From NCBI GenBank assembly GCA_025716855.1, contig JAIXMQ010000022.1, positions 124,001 to 188,000 of the forward strand: a stretch of DNA of 64,000 bases. The letters run 5' to 3'. Source of the DNA: Pilaira anomala (lineage: Eukaryota > Mucoromycota > Mucoromycetes > Mucorales > Mucoraceae). Position numbers and translations under genes: made by a program. The notes under the pieces were generated by a model that saw nothing but the letters and a program-made list of their open reading frames with translations, made no database searches and had not been told where the DNA came from. Below are positions 54,162-64,000 of the stretch, one piece after another (position 1 is the stretch's first letter; each line of letters starts with the position of its first letter).

Positions 54162-56199
54162 ATGGATCAAGAAAAGAATACACAACCTGTGACAGGTCCA
54201 GTGCCAACAGAACAGCAACAACAAACTGACGTTGTAAAGAGAGCCGACTCTTCCTCTTCTCAACAGGGTTATATGTTTGATGAAATGGCCAATGTCGAAA
54301 AGGCTGAATATGACCCAGATGATATTAGAAATGATATTGATGAGCGCAGTCAAAAAAGACCTACCTTTCACCAAAAATATCGTAACTTCATCAAGTAAGC
54401 ACTCTTCATATTTTGTCTATAGCTTTTTTTTTTTTGCTAATTTTTTTTTTGAATTTTATAGCGCTGGTATGTGGCTCATATTTACCGGTTTCCTCATTGC
54501 AGCATATGTCCTTCAGATTCCCAAAGGCTATACTCAAGAGTTATTAATTCTTGGTCTTATTTATGCCTACTTTACACTTTTCTTATTCTTTTGTTATGTT
54601 CCTACAACTATTGTTTCTAAACCATGGGGATATTGTATTGATTCGATCTCCAACTTTATTTGCTCTCGTTTCAAGCCAAGAATGAGATCTATCTTGTATG
54701 CTATCTTGGTCGTTGTCATTATTGTTGCTACCATCTTTTCCTTCCCCGAGAAAGAAGAATCACCAAGATTAAGACGTTTGATTTCTCTCTTTGGTTTATT
54801 CGTATTCCTTACTCTTACTTATGCTTCTTCAAAGGTAAATTATATCACTACAAAAAAAAAAAAAGAAACTAAACTAAACTTATAATATAATTAGCATCGT
54901 AGACATATCCAATGGAACACTATTTCTTCTGCTATTCTTATCCAATTTGTTTTAGCTTTATTCGTTTTCAGATCGCAACCAGGTCACGATATTTTCAGTT
55001 GGATTGCAGAATTTGCTGAAGGATACCTTCACAATGCATGGCACGGTGCACAATTTGTATTTGGTGATGATGTAGCCAACGCAGGTACATTCGCCATCAA
55101 TGTTTTCCCAGCCATTATTTTCTTTGCTTCCACCGTTCAAATCTTGTATTATGTTGGCGCAATTCAATGGCTTTTAGGAAAGATGTCAGTTATCTGTATC
55201 AAGGTTTTGAACATTACTGGTGCAGAATCCATTGTCGCTATTGCTTCCGTAAGTATTTATATATATATACATCATAATATACTTTTTTTTTTACCATATA
55301 AAAATCTAATTCAATTTTTTTTTATGTTTATTTTAGCCTTTCCTTGGACAAAGTGAAAATGCATTATTGATCGAACCTTTAATTAAAGATTTAACCAAAT
55401 CTGAAATTCATCAAATTTTGACTTGTGGTTTTGCAACAATTTCCGGTTCTGTCTTGTACGGTTATATTGCTATGGGTGTCTCTGGTCAAGCTCTTTTGAC
55501 ATCTTGTATTATGTCTATTCCTTGTTCTATTGCAGTAGCTAAGCTTCGTTACCCAGAAACCGAAGAGTCAAAGACTAAGAGCGGTACTACGGATGTATTA
55601 AACCAAACTACAAATGAAAGCGCTAACATTTTGCATGCTGCTGGTAAGGGTGCAGAAGTTGGTATTCATATTGTTTTCTTGATTATGGCCAATTTGATCT
55701 CTCTGTTAGCTATTTTGTATGCTGCCAATTCTTTCTTAACTTGGCTTGGTAATTTCCTTAATATTGAAAATTTAACACTTCAATTAATTACTGGATATAT
55801 CTTTGTACCTGTAAGTTTAAAATTTTTCTTGACAAAAAAAAAAAAAATTAATAGTATATATAAAAAAAAAAATAGGTTGCATGGTTAATTGGTGCCGATG
55901 ATAAAGATCTTGTATCTGTAGGAAGATTATTAGCTACAAAGATTTGGGCTAATGAGTTTGTTGCCTATCTCGATTTGACTACAACTTATGCAGGTCAACT
56001 TTCAGCTAGATCTGAAGTTGTGGCTATTTATGCTCTTTGTGGCTTCGCTAATCTTTCTTCTATCGGTATTCAAGTCGGTTGTTTGGGTACTCTTGCACCA
56101 ACAAGAGTTGCTGAAATCTCTCAACTTGCTGTCTCTGCATGTATTTGTGGTGCTATGAGTACTTGGATTTCTGCTTCCATTGCTGGTATGCTTCTTTAA
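54162..56199 (+). CDS. Concentrative nucleoside transporter (CNT/SLC28, NupC family)
   Basis: Cation-coupled nucleoside uptake at the plasma membrane. It starts MDQEKNTQPVTGPVPTEQQQ, with a hydrophilic N-terminus of about 78 residues. After intron 1 come TMs: AGMWLIFTGFLIAAYVLQIP and FPAIIFFASTVQILYYVGAI. The first CNT core motif is PFLGQSENALLIEPLIKDLT. Then LTCGFATISGSVLYGYIAMG and VAWLIGADDKDLVSVGRLLA. The second core motif is SARSEVVAIYALCGFANLSS IGIQVG. It ends WISASIAGMLL. Five exons with short introns join in frame. GQSEN and the SARSE...ALCGFAN...GI motif are diagnostic of SLC28. Baker's yeast lacks this family, but other fungi have it. Confidence 0.95.
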
Positions 56200-56527
56200 A
56201 TTTATCTTTCCCCCGTGTATCTTTTTAATCTTTAATAATTAATATCCTACCACATGTACTACTCTTTTATTATGTACTATTAATTCTCTCTATTTAATAA
56301 ACTCCACGCCTCTTTTTTTTTTTTTTTTTGGAAATCCACTTTTACACAGTGTTAGATATGTATAAAGATGCACAAGCATGTAAAAAACTTATATTAAATT
56401 TACCTTGATGAAACATGAAAAAGTAACGTTTCAAAAGTAATAATTTGTGTAAAGTTTAATTAATTCTGTATAATAAGATCCCAATTTTTATATAATAATT
56501 TAAACAATAATAATGCTTTTTTATTAA
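56200..56527. other. Convergent 3' spacer
   Basis: 328 bp between convergent genes, holding both 3' UTR regions and a T run at 56312-56329. No gene is seen. Confidence 0.5.
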
Positions 56528-58680
56528 TTAATTTGAGTATACCATAGGCTTAATTTCCAAGAACACAAAGCCTTCATTTTCTAAAGCGCGTCTAAGCTTT
56601 AACAAATCCATTTTTTCAGTAGAAGGGTCTTCACCATCCCACATACCAATCACCGCACCACCACTACCAGGAAATTTAGCTGCACAATGATGTTTTCTTG
56701 CCAACTCTACCATTCTTAAATTGGGTGCACCTACTACAGCATCTCCATATGTTTCTCGGCGAAGATTAAAGTTTGATGACATAAGATGAGCAAATTCTTT
56801 ATGGTTTTTGGCTTCCAAGCTTGTACGTGCTTGTTCTGTGAAAGATGCAAATTTCTTCATTGCTTTAATAATCTAAATAGATATGTTAAAACCAACCGAA
56901 AAAAAAAAGAAAAAAAAAAGAAAAAAGAAGATGTGATCACTGACCTCTTCATCACCATTCAAGAACCTTTGTTTTACTTTACTATGTACCTTACCAGAAT
57001 CATCTGGATCGGCAACATAAGCTAACCATAACTTGGGTAACAAGGCGACATCCAATTGTTCATACTTTCCATGTCCATGTTTTTCCATATATTCCTTTTC
57101 AAAATCCATATAAACCAAGCCCCCAAATGCCTGAATGACTCTATCCTGAAGGCCTGCGGCAATGCCTAATTCCTCTTGCTCTACTTTCAATACCAAACTT
57201 GCTTGAACCTCTAATGGTATATGAGATTCCTTTACACCATAAAAGCGACATAATACTTTCCAAAGTGCAGTGATGATGGCAGAAGAGCCAGCTAATCCAA
57301 CCTGTCTTGGAATGTTTGTTTCAAACATCATTTTAAATCCTTGTCTTGTGTCGATTTGAATATTATGTTCTTTACAGTATCGATAGAATACTTTACAGCA
57401 TGCTTGTAAAAGTCGATCGCCAGTTTCGTAACCGTCGATTTCGGATACACCTACTAAACAAGCCATGCAAGAGAATTTGTGTGGGTCGGACACTGGGTTA
57501 GGTAAGATGGTGATGGCTTCTAATTCATTTTCGGTTGGGTCGTTTGGAATTAATGTTACTTCGGCCCAAAAGTTTGAAATTAATAAAGACATGGTTTTTC
57601 CTATTGATTTCATTAAAATAATGAGTATGTATATGTACTTCTTTTTTTTTTCTTTCTTTCTTTTTACCGTAAAATCCATCACTGGGGTTACCCATTAAAC
57701 CTACACGTGCATATGCTTTAATATGAATAGGCGAAGATTGAAAAGTGATTTGATGACCAGGGAGGATTATTGAACGATCTAAAGCATGTACCCAGTAATC
57801 AATATAAGAAGCAAGCGGTAAGACAGGATCGACAAAGTCAAAAGAAGGTAGACCATCTTTATTTGAAATTTGAGCATAGGCTTGTACTTGAATATAAAGA
57901 TCGAGTTCATCCAACCAATTTAATTTCTTCAAGTTTTCATAAGGTAATACAGCTAAATTCTTTTCATTATGGTCATCTAACCCTTTTAAGACCTCTTGAC
58001 TCATACCGAATGCAAATGGGACTAGAGAAGAAGTGTATCGAACAAAATTACTGGTCTTGAAAAATAAGTCTTTGAAATCTTTTGGTAACGTCTCGGCATC
58101 ACAAAGTAGTTCCGCAGAGGTGATTACAATATCCGTTTGAATGTTCTTTACACGATGAACAAATGCGATATCAGATAATACACCCTTACTATTTAAATAT
58201 GAATAAGAATGAAAAAAATAGTTGTATATAATAAAACCCTTTTTTTTTTTATATACCTAAGTCCACTATTAAGAATATTTTCTCGAGGAAAATTTATACC
58301 ACTTGCCCATCGTTCAAAATGTTTAAAGCTGGATATTTAAAAAGCAGTAAATAAATATATGCTCTATCCAATACAATTGTAAAAGAAATACTTACTTGTA
58401 GGCATTTGTCACGATATAGATATTTTCAAAGATATCTTTGGCATAATCGAACCACCAACTAAGTACAGGTCTTCCAGAAATAGGTAATAATCCTTTAGGT
58501 ACACCTCTAAATCTCAAGTACTTTGAGTCATATCGTTCCTAGAAGTAAAAAAAAAAAAAAAATGTTATTTTTAGACTTTACAGAAGAGTGCTCTATCGCA
58601 CTTACTTTTATTTCTTTTTCAATTTGTGTTGGTTCTGTGGAAGAAGCCAAAATAACCAAAGTCTTGTTAGTTGGACTCAT
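56528..58680 (-). CDS. Nucleotidyltransferase-like domain fused to glucuronokinase (GHMP kinase)
   Basis: Six exons give roughly 600 residues. The N-terminal part (MSPTNKTLVILASSTEPTQI ...) has GVPKGLLPISGRPVLSWWFD, ENIYIVTNAYKFKHFERWAS and SKGVLSDIAFV, the layout of a sugar-1-phosphate nucleotidyltransferase. The usual glycine-rich start (AAGxGTR) and the metal Asp (GDxLF, here TSAELL) are missing. The C-terminal 400 residues match plant glucuronokinase: YARVGLMGNPSDGFYGK, ISNFWAEVTLIPNDP, TNIPRQVGLAGSSAIITALW (GHMP ATP loop), EELGIAAGLQDRVIQAFGGL VYMDF, DDSGKVHSKVKQRFLNGDEE, and AAKFPGSGGAVIGMWDGE. Glucuronokinase makes GlcA-1-phosphate, which leads to UDP-GlcA for wall polymers; Mucoromycota walls are rich in glucuronic acid. 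The final role is inferred from family. Confidence 0.85.
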
Positions 58681-59192
58681 GAGTAAATATTAAAGAAAAA
58701 GAAGAGGTTACTTATTACGAAACCAGGAAAAAAAAAAAAAAAAAAAAGCTTATGGTGGGTTTTTTTTTGAAGGTTGTACAGGATCTATTTGCTCGCGGTT
58801 TCTTAATTGTAAAATACTCCCACTCTCGTCATTTTGTTAAATACAAGACTTTTTTCTTTTTTGATGAATTACATATTTATTTATATTGAATCATTTCGAT
58901 TCATTTGAGAAATATTAAAAATTCTGGTTTTTTTTTTTTCAAAAAAAAAAAAGCAAAATGGCTATTAAAAATCTCGGGGAAAAGGAGAAAATAAAAGAGA
59001 TGTTTTATGCCAACATTTTGCGTTGCACCGTTCTAAAGTAGCATATCTTTTTTTTTTTTGCGTCAAAATGACACGGGGACGCTACATACACTACTGTATA
59101 CTTTGTAAAAAAAAACAAAAAAAAAAACGATGTATTATTACAAGATATTATACAAATGGTGTGTTCATGTGGGTGACATATAATTTTTTTTT
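58681..59192. other. Spacer between two minus-strand genes
   Basis: 512 bp with A/T runs (A run at 58728-58747; an almost perfect T-then-A palindrome at 58929-58951). No coding feature. Confidence 0.5.
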
Positions 59193-60590
59193 TTAAAGCG
59201 GGTCCTTCATCAATTGATTTTTGCGATCATACCAACGAACAACTTCTTCATAAATTGTCCAAGAGATTGCGGAATTAAGTGGTTTACGAATAAGTCTTAC
59301 ACTGATACCATCAAAGAAGCCCATAAATCCCTCCTCCTAAAAAAAAAAAAAAAAAAAAAAATTGATTATTAAAAATATATCAAATCAAGGATTCTGAACT
59401 TTACCCTATACACCTTCCTTGCGGAATGAAGTAAATTTTTATAAACCAAAGGTTTTAATTGCATACGAGTTTTCAACATATCAAAGGGTTGTGTTGTACA
59501 TGTTGCTGCCATACCAGCTATAACACCCGATCCCATATTTACTACAGGATGAGCAATAGGTATTTGATGACTTGTTGTGTATTCTACACATAATTATATG
59601 TTTTTAATAATCAAACTAGTTTGACCCTGTTTCTTTTTTTTTACCGTTGATCCAAGTTTTACATCCTTCATAAAAGAATAAATAAATACCAGCAAACGGT
59701 GCATCCCGAATGAATGTTGCACCATATCCTGCAAATAAACCTACATAAAGATTATTTTAGACGAATGACTCCCAGAAAAAAAAAAAAACTATACTTTTTT
59801 TTTTGTGCTTTATTACCTCGAATACCATCCGTTTTTATAATTGATGTAAATGCTTGGTTTAAACTGGTATAATTATAGAAATTACTCTACTCAAAAGAAT
59901 TATGAGTCAAAAAAGTTTCCGAATTACATGTGAAATATATATATATACCTCATATCTCACTTTGACAACCGTAATAGGCATCATGATATAACCTACAGCA
60001 CCTCTTGCAGTTGATCCAGAAACTAAATTTTCCCAACGTTGATGTTCTGCAGTTGTTTTACCATCAATTCCGGCTTTATTTAATAAAGGTTGCCATGTAG
60101 ATCTTGTGTTGGCAAGGATTACACGAATTTCAGATAACGCAAAGAAATAAAAAGCTGAACCAGGTACATTTCTAACCTCATTTTCGGTTGGCTTTCATAT
60201 TTTATTTATTTTTTTCTACTGTCTTTTATTTTTTTTTACCTCATAATTGTTGGTACAGTACCTCTCCATAATCCAGTATAGCCGTTACTGTTCACGATAT
60301 CTTTTACTGTGGTATAAATATTACTATATAAAAAATAATTAAGAAAAAATTTAAGTTTTTTCCTATAAAAAGTATATTCATATTAAAACTTGAATGTTTT
60401 ACCTCTTTTGTGGAGAAACTAAAAGACCTTTACTTTTGGCTTCTTTTAAAAAAGCTAAATGGTCTTGACGTTGTTGTTGTAAACGTGTCTTGATCAAGTC
60501 AAGTGGTTGAAGCATGACACAAGCCGACATGCCAGATACTGCTCCACCAACTAAATGTACCACAGGGTTCTTTTTATCACTTTTTGACAT
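59193..60590 (-). CDS. HEM25: Mitochondrial glycine carrier SLC25A38/Hem25 family
   Basis: Inner-membrane carrier that imports glycine for heme synthesis in its yeast and human relatives. It starts [20 protein letters not shown]. Three carrier repeats are visible. Repeat 1: [20 protein letters not shown], with [29 protein letters not shown]. Repeat 2: [14 protein letters not shown], with [27 protein letters not shown]. Repeat 3: [20 protein letters not shown], with [29 protein letters not shown]. The PxD/E-x-x-K/R signatures and [10 protein letters not shown] are typical of SLC25A38. Six exons are seen. Confidence 0.95.
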
Positions 60591-60752
60591 TTTATTTATT
60601 TATTTATTCACAAGGGAGGGGGGGGGGGTGTGAAGGTAGAATAAGAAGAAAAAAGATATTTTAAAATGTGTCATGCTTCATTTATTTATTTATTTTTTTT
60701 TTAAACAGAGAAAAGAGAGTGTCAAAATTGTCACGTCACATGACGGTTTCTT

Positions 60753-61566
60753 TTAATGATGGATGACTTGATCTAGAATAGTTAAATATGTACCATCCTC
60801 TTGTCTCTCAATACGAACAGTATCTAAACGATCTACAATGATAGTTGCACCTGCTTCTTTTAATTGTTCAATTGTATGAGTGGTTGTACAAGCTATACAC
60901 TTCATACCAGCTGCAATTGCTGCTCTTACACCTGCAGGTGCATCTTCAAATGCCAGACAATCTTTTGGATCTTTATTTAACATTTCTGCTGCCAACAAGT
61001 AACCTTCAGGATGTGGTTTACCAAAAACTAACTATATATAAAAGAAGATCATTTAAAAATATATTTTTTCACCCCCCCCCCCCCCTCCCCTTTTTATCAT
61101 TATTTTACCTTGTCACCTGTAGCCAATTGTTTAGGAACGTTTATACCAAATTGACCTAAGCGAGTGATGGCAGTAATATGAGAACCAGCAGTATTTACAG
61201 TCCAATCTTGATGAGGAATACTTTTTAATAATTCAATGACTCCAGGTAATACAGTCACGCCTTCTTTTACTTTACAAAGAGTTGATTCTAAATCATACAC
61301 GTATTCTTTTGTTGCCAATTCAGGAATCCAACGGGCTAATGTATCAATTGTTCTGCAGCCATGAGAGGTAGCCAAAATCTTTTAATTGGATTAGTTTTTT
61401 TTTTTTCTTTTTCAGGTACTGTTTTTTTAATTACCTGCTCAGGATCTACATTGTACTCTTTAGCAATGTTTGTCCAGTATTTAATTACGAGAGGCGTTGT
61501 ATCAATCAGTGTACCATCAAGATCAAATATAAATCCTTTGGATGATAAAGTTTTTGTAGTGGTCAT
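60753..61566 (-). CDS. HAD-family phosphatase, Gpp/Dog type
   Basis: Small sugar-phosphate or glycerol-3-phosphate phosphatase. Three exons: MTTTKTLSSKGFIFDLDGTL IDTTPLVIKYW with the catalytic DxDGT; then ILATSHGCRTIDTLARWIPE, EGVTVLPGVIELLKSIPHQD, WTVNTAGSHITAITRLGQFG (motif II); then KPHPEGYLLAAEML (motif III Lys) and CLAFEDAPAGVRAAIAAGMK (motif IV). It ends YLTILDQVIHH. The order and spacing fit yeast Gpp1/2 (glycerol-1-phosphatase) and Dog1/2 (2-deoxyglucose-6-phosphatase), which sequence alone does not separate. The second intron holds a 14-C run (61072-61085). Confidence 0.9.
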
Positions 61567-62599
61567 TTTGAAGTATATATATGTATATATAAAAAAAAAA
61601 GATTAGAAAAAGGATAAAGTGAAAATCGTACGGTTTCTTATATACTATTTTTCTGTTGTTAAACAATGATCTTAGTTGCGGTTAACTATTTGACAACAAA
61701 TGGGTGAATTAGATTTGATATAATATTAGAATAGGTTAGTTTTTACTGTATAAATATTTTCGTCTTCTGTCTGTGTATAAGTGCCACTTATACGACTTTT
61801 TTGTTTTCTTCTTTTTTTCTCAAGAATTGAAAAAAGGCATATCTATCAAGATAAAATATGCGTTTGTCTCATGTTATAGAAAATAGCATATACAGATAAT
61901 CGGCTAAAATATCTATGTCTGGACAACAAAAAGCTCTTTTGCCAGAATAATTTTGTAAACAAGAAATCATGTTGGATTCTTTTTCAAAACAAATGCATAC
62001 ATAGCAAGATGTACCTATATATTTTTCCCCGCAGATAACTTTTCCCTTTACAAATGACTTATAATAATGAGGTACTTTTATTTTTGAATCCACATAGAAA
62101 GCTATATCATGACATTTTTATCGTGAAGATAGTATAGGTAGTGACCACATTTTTTTATTATTGGATTGTATCATAAATATAAACAATATCTACTTTTTTT
62201 TTTTTTTTTTTACTTTTTCTAAACAAAACAACTATAACTTATAACTAGTTTCAAATGTATATTTTTCAGAAGTTTTTATATTGTCTTGTATTTCTTATGT
62301 TACGCCTGTTGATTAAACATAAATTCGTGTTCATATATTTTCCCAATACTTGTTTAAATGCAAATAAAACACTTCTTTAGGTAATGTAAAGATATGATTG
62401 GATGACTCATTTTCTTCTACGGGTTTCTATGATTTATTATTGGCTTAATGTATGGAGCTAAAAAAAAATTATAAAACGATAGGTTCCCACGACTTACTCT
62501 TTCTTTACCTCTGTTCACATTTTAAAAAAATTGATACTTTTTATATTATAATATCTTGAATTCTGCCGTAAGTAAAAAAAAAAAAAAAGAAAAGAAAAG
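61567..62599. other. Intergenic, no gene seen
   Basis: 1.0 kb of AT-rich sequence upstream of the HAD gene. The minus-strand frame at 61869-62093 is Cys-containing but has no recognisable family. Confidence 0.45.
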
Positions 62600-63090
62600 A
62601 TGCATTTTAATACATTTTGCTGACGAAACTCTTCTTTCAGTGTAGTTTGGTTGTTGTGAATGTAACGTGTAGTTATGTATCTTTTTTTTTGAGATGTGGG
62701 ACTGAAGGGAAGCCTAACGTGAGAGTACTCATCTTACATTCTTACGAGTGTAGGGTAGTAGCTTGGGATATGAGTGGGTGATGCATTCTAATACATCTTC
62801 TGTGGGTCGTACAGATGCTTCTCATCTTGGGGTCTGAGGGTAATTATTAATTGGTGGTTGTGTCCTCTGCGTCTCTTTCCAATCTACTGATGATACTTCC
62901 CGGGGGTTGAATCGGGATGTTTGGCTGAAAGTGTAATTATGTATCTTGGGAAAAAAACGTTAGGACTTCCTGGGCAGTAGGGGTCATTATTATTTTGAGA
63001 GTTGAGTGGGAGAACAATATGGTACATTTTAATGATGTATCATTCGGGGTCTGGGGGCTTTTTTTGGGAGTAGATATGTCTTTACCTTCT
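62600..63090. repeat. G/T-rich patch with dispersed degenerate repeats
   Basis: The plus strand is clearly richer in G and T than anywhere else in the window (GGGGTCTGAGGG, CGGGGTCTGGGGG, TTCCCGGGGGTTGAATCGGG). Similar words recur: GATGCATTTTAATACATT (62600), GATGCATTCTAATACATC (62781), GTACATTTTAATGATGTATC (63022); and GTGTAGTTATGTATCTT (62669) with GTGTAATTATGTATCTT (62932). No frame is open throughout. It is probably a decayed repeat or transposon interior. Confidence 0.45.
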
Positions 63091-63515
63091 CGTGGTTACT
63101 CCTGTCAGTAAAAGTATATATTACTTTGAAGCCAAAATTGACATAATATTAAATAAAAATATATCTTTAAACTATAAAACTTGTGTCTCTTTTTGTCTTA
63201 TTCTTAAAAGTTTTTATCTTGTTCTGAAAATAATTGTTTATTTAAAAACTCCTGTAGAAAAAACGAACGTCCTCTTAAGCGTATCCATGTAGGCAGGTGT
63301 TATTTATTTATGGAAATATGTGTGTATACAGTTCTATTGTATATATATATATATATATATATTCCCTATTGATCTTTAATCTTATTTAAAAGTTGGTAAC
63401 TAGATAACGGTCTTCAAGAAGAGGAAGGTTATAAATCCGAAAAATCCAAGCTACATATAGCAATTATAGGGATAAAATCTTTTATTATCGTGTGTGATAT
63501 GATATCTAAGGAAAG

Positions 63516-63891
63516 GTGGGAGATGCGATTCTTGAGGGGTTTATCCTTGATGTCTGTGAAGAAAATGCGTTCAATTCATACAAGATGTATGCTGATAATG
63601 GTAAAACGATAGGCTATACACAGTTTAAAGATACTTTGGCGTATCAATTGCCAAAGTATTGCGAAGACTTGGGTGATTCTGTTTCAGGAAACCAATATGG
63701 GGTTTTAAGAAGTGATAGAGTGCATGACTATGTGCCTTTAAGAAGCAAGGATGGTTTAAAAAAGAAGAAGACCTGTATGTCAAAAGTGTAGTGAAAAGGG
63801 TGGGATTCATACCAGAGTGCAGAGATCTTGCTCTTCTTGTAATACCGACTTGCCTTTATGTCAAAGCTGTTTTAAAACCTACATCTCATAG
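63516..63891 (+). pseudogene. C-terminal remnant of a piggyBac-type transposase
   Basis: The first frame (63516 to about 63765) reads ILDVCEENAFNSYKMYADNG and FKDTLAYQLPKYCED. This is like the piggyBac segment after the third catalytic Asp (NA.I.YK ... F...LA.QL). A one-base frame change in the A/AAG run near 63757-63770 is needed to enter the second frame. That frame reads RRPVCQKCSEKGGIHTRVQR and SCSSCNTDLPLCQSCFKTYI S, then TAG. This is the Cys-rich C-terminal zinc finger of piggyBac transposases (CxxC ... CxxC ... C..CF..Y). No catalytic core or N-terminus is visible upstream, and terminal repeats were not found. Confidence 0.55.
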
Positions 63892-64000
63892 AAGTCGGTA
63901 AAAGCGAAGCTAGCTTCTTTGATAGTTTATAATCGATATTTCTAGTACTTCTTTTTATTTTCCTTAATTTTTCTTCTCTTTCTTTCATACTATTATGGAT

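Overview
This 64 kb window is nuclear DNA from an early-diverging fungus, most likely Mucoromycota (Mucorales-like). The sequence is very AT-rich. Genes are closely packed and broken by many short introns (mostly 50-90 nt) with GT...AG ends and long T runs. The gene set is fungal: a Fox2-type peroxisomal enzyme ending in SKL, PMT mannosyltransferase, Ypt6, Rps0 and a Lsb/Pin3-like SH3 protein. A plant-type glucuronokinase domain fits a lineage whose walls are rich in glucuronic acid. The species cannot be named from the sequence alone.

Layout. 1-7.4 kb: prephenate dehydrogenase (cut by the left edge), a DUF1295/steroid-reductase-like membrane protein, fumarase, poly(A)-binding protein. 7.4-9.4 kb: no gene seen. 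9.4-12.9 kb: SH3 protein and an MFS_1_like transporter. 13.3-15.1 kb: coding-like debris on both strands, then tRNA-Lys(CUU). 15.8-20.9 kb: four minus-strand genes (alpha/beta hydrolase, glutathione peroxidase, Nudix diphosphoinositol-phosphate phosphohydrolase, Nog1). 21.2-22.3 kb: a ~1 kb foldback (inverted-repeat) element. 22.9-28 kb: glycerol kinase, a gap with one conserved-looking fragment, and a CDF zinc transporter. 28.5-38.5 kb: bL34m, a DusA-type dihydrouridine synthase, PMT2-type mannosyltransferase, a nucleoplasmin-like protein, Ypt6/Rab6, Rps0. 39.5-50.3 kb: eL27, an SLX4-like UBZ protein, a Dis3L2-type exonuclease, Fox2. 50.3-54.2 kb: a gene-poor AT-rich gap. 54.2-61.6 kb: concentrative nucleoside transporter, nucleotidyltransferase-like/glucuronokinase fusion, SLC25A38/Hem25 carrier, HAD phosphatase. 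61.6-64 kb: a G/T-rich repeat patch and a frameshifted piggyBac-type transposase tail.

Most genes are housekeeping: translation (Pab1, Rps0, eL27, bL34m, Nog1, tRNA, Dus), central metabolism (fumarase, glycerol kinase, Fox2, Tyr1), and secretion and wall (PMT, Ypt6, glucuronokinase). They do not form an obvious cluster with one shared function. I found no CRISPR-like, defence-like or secondary-metabolite system.

The points most worth a second look are: the glucuronokinase fused to a nucleotidyltransferase-like domain that seems to have lost its catalytic residues; the 1 kb foldback element; 16-18 nt microexons that encode catalytic motifs in three genes; recurrent T(n)A(n) palindromes; and the SLX4-like protein studded with SUMO-consensus sites. 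Exon joins were worked out by hand from splice signals and reading frame, so individual boundaries may be off by a few bases.
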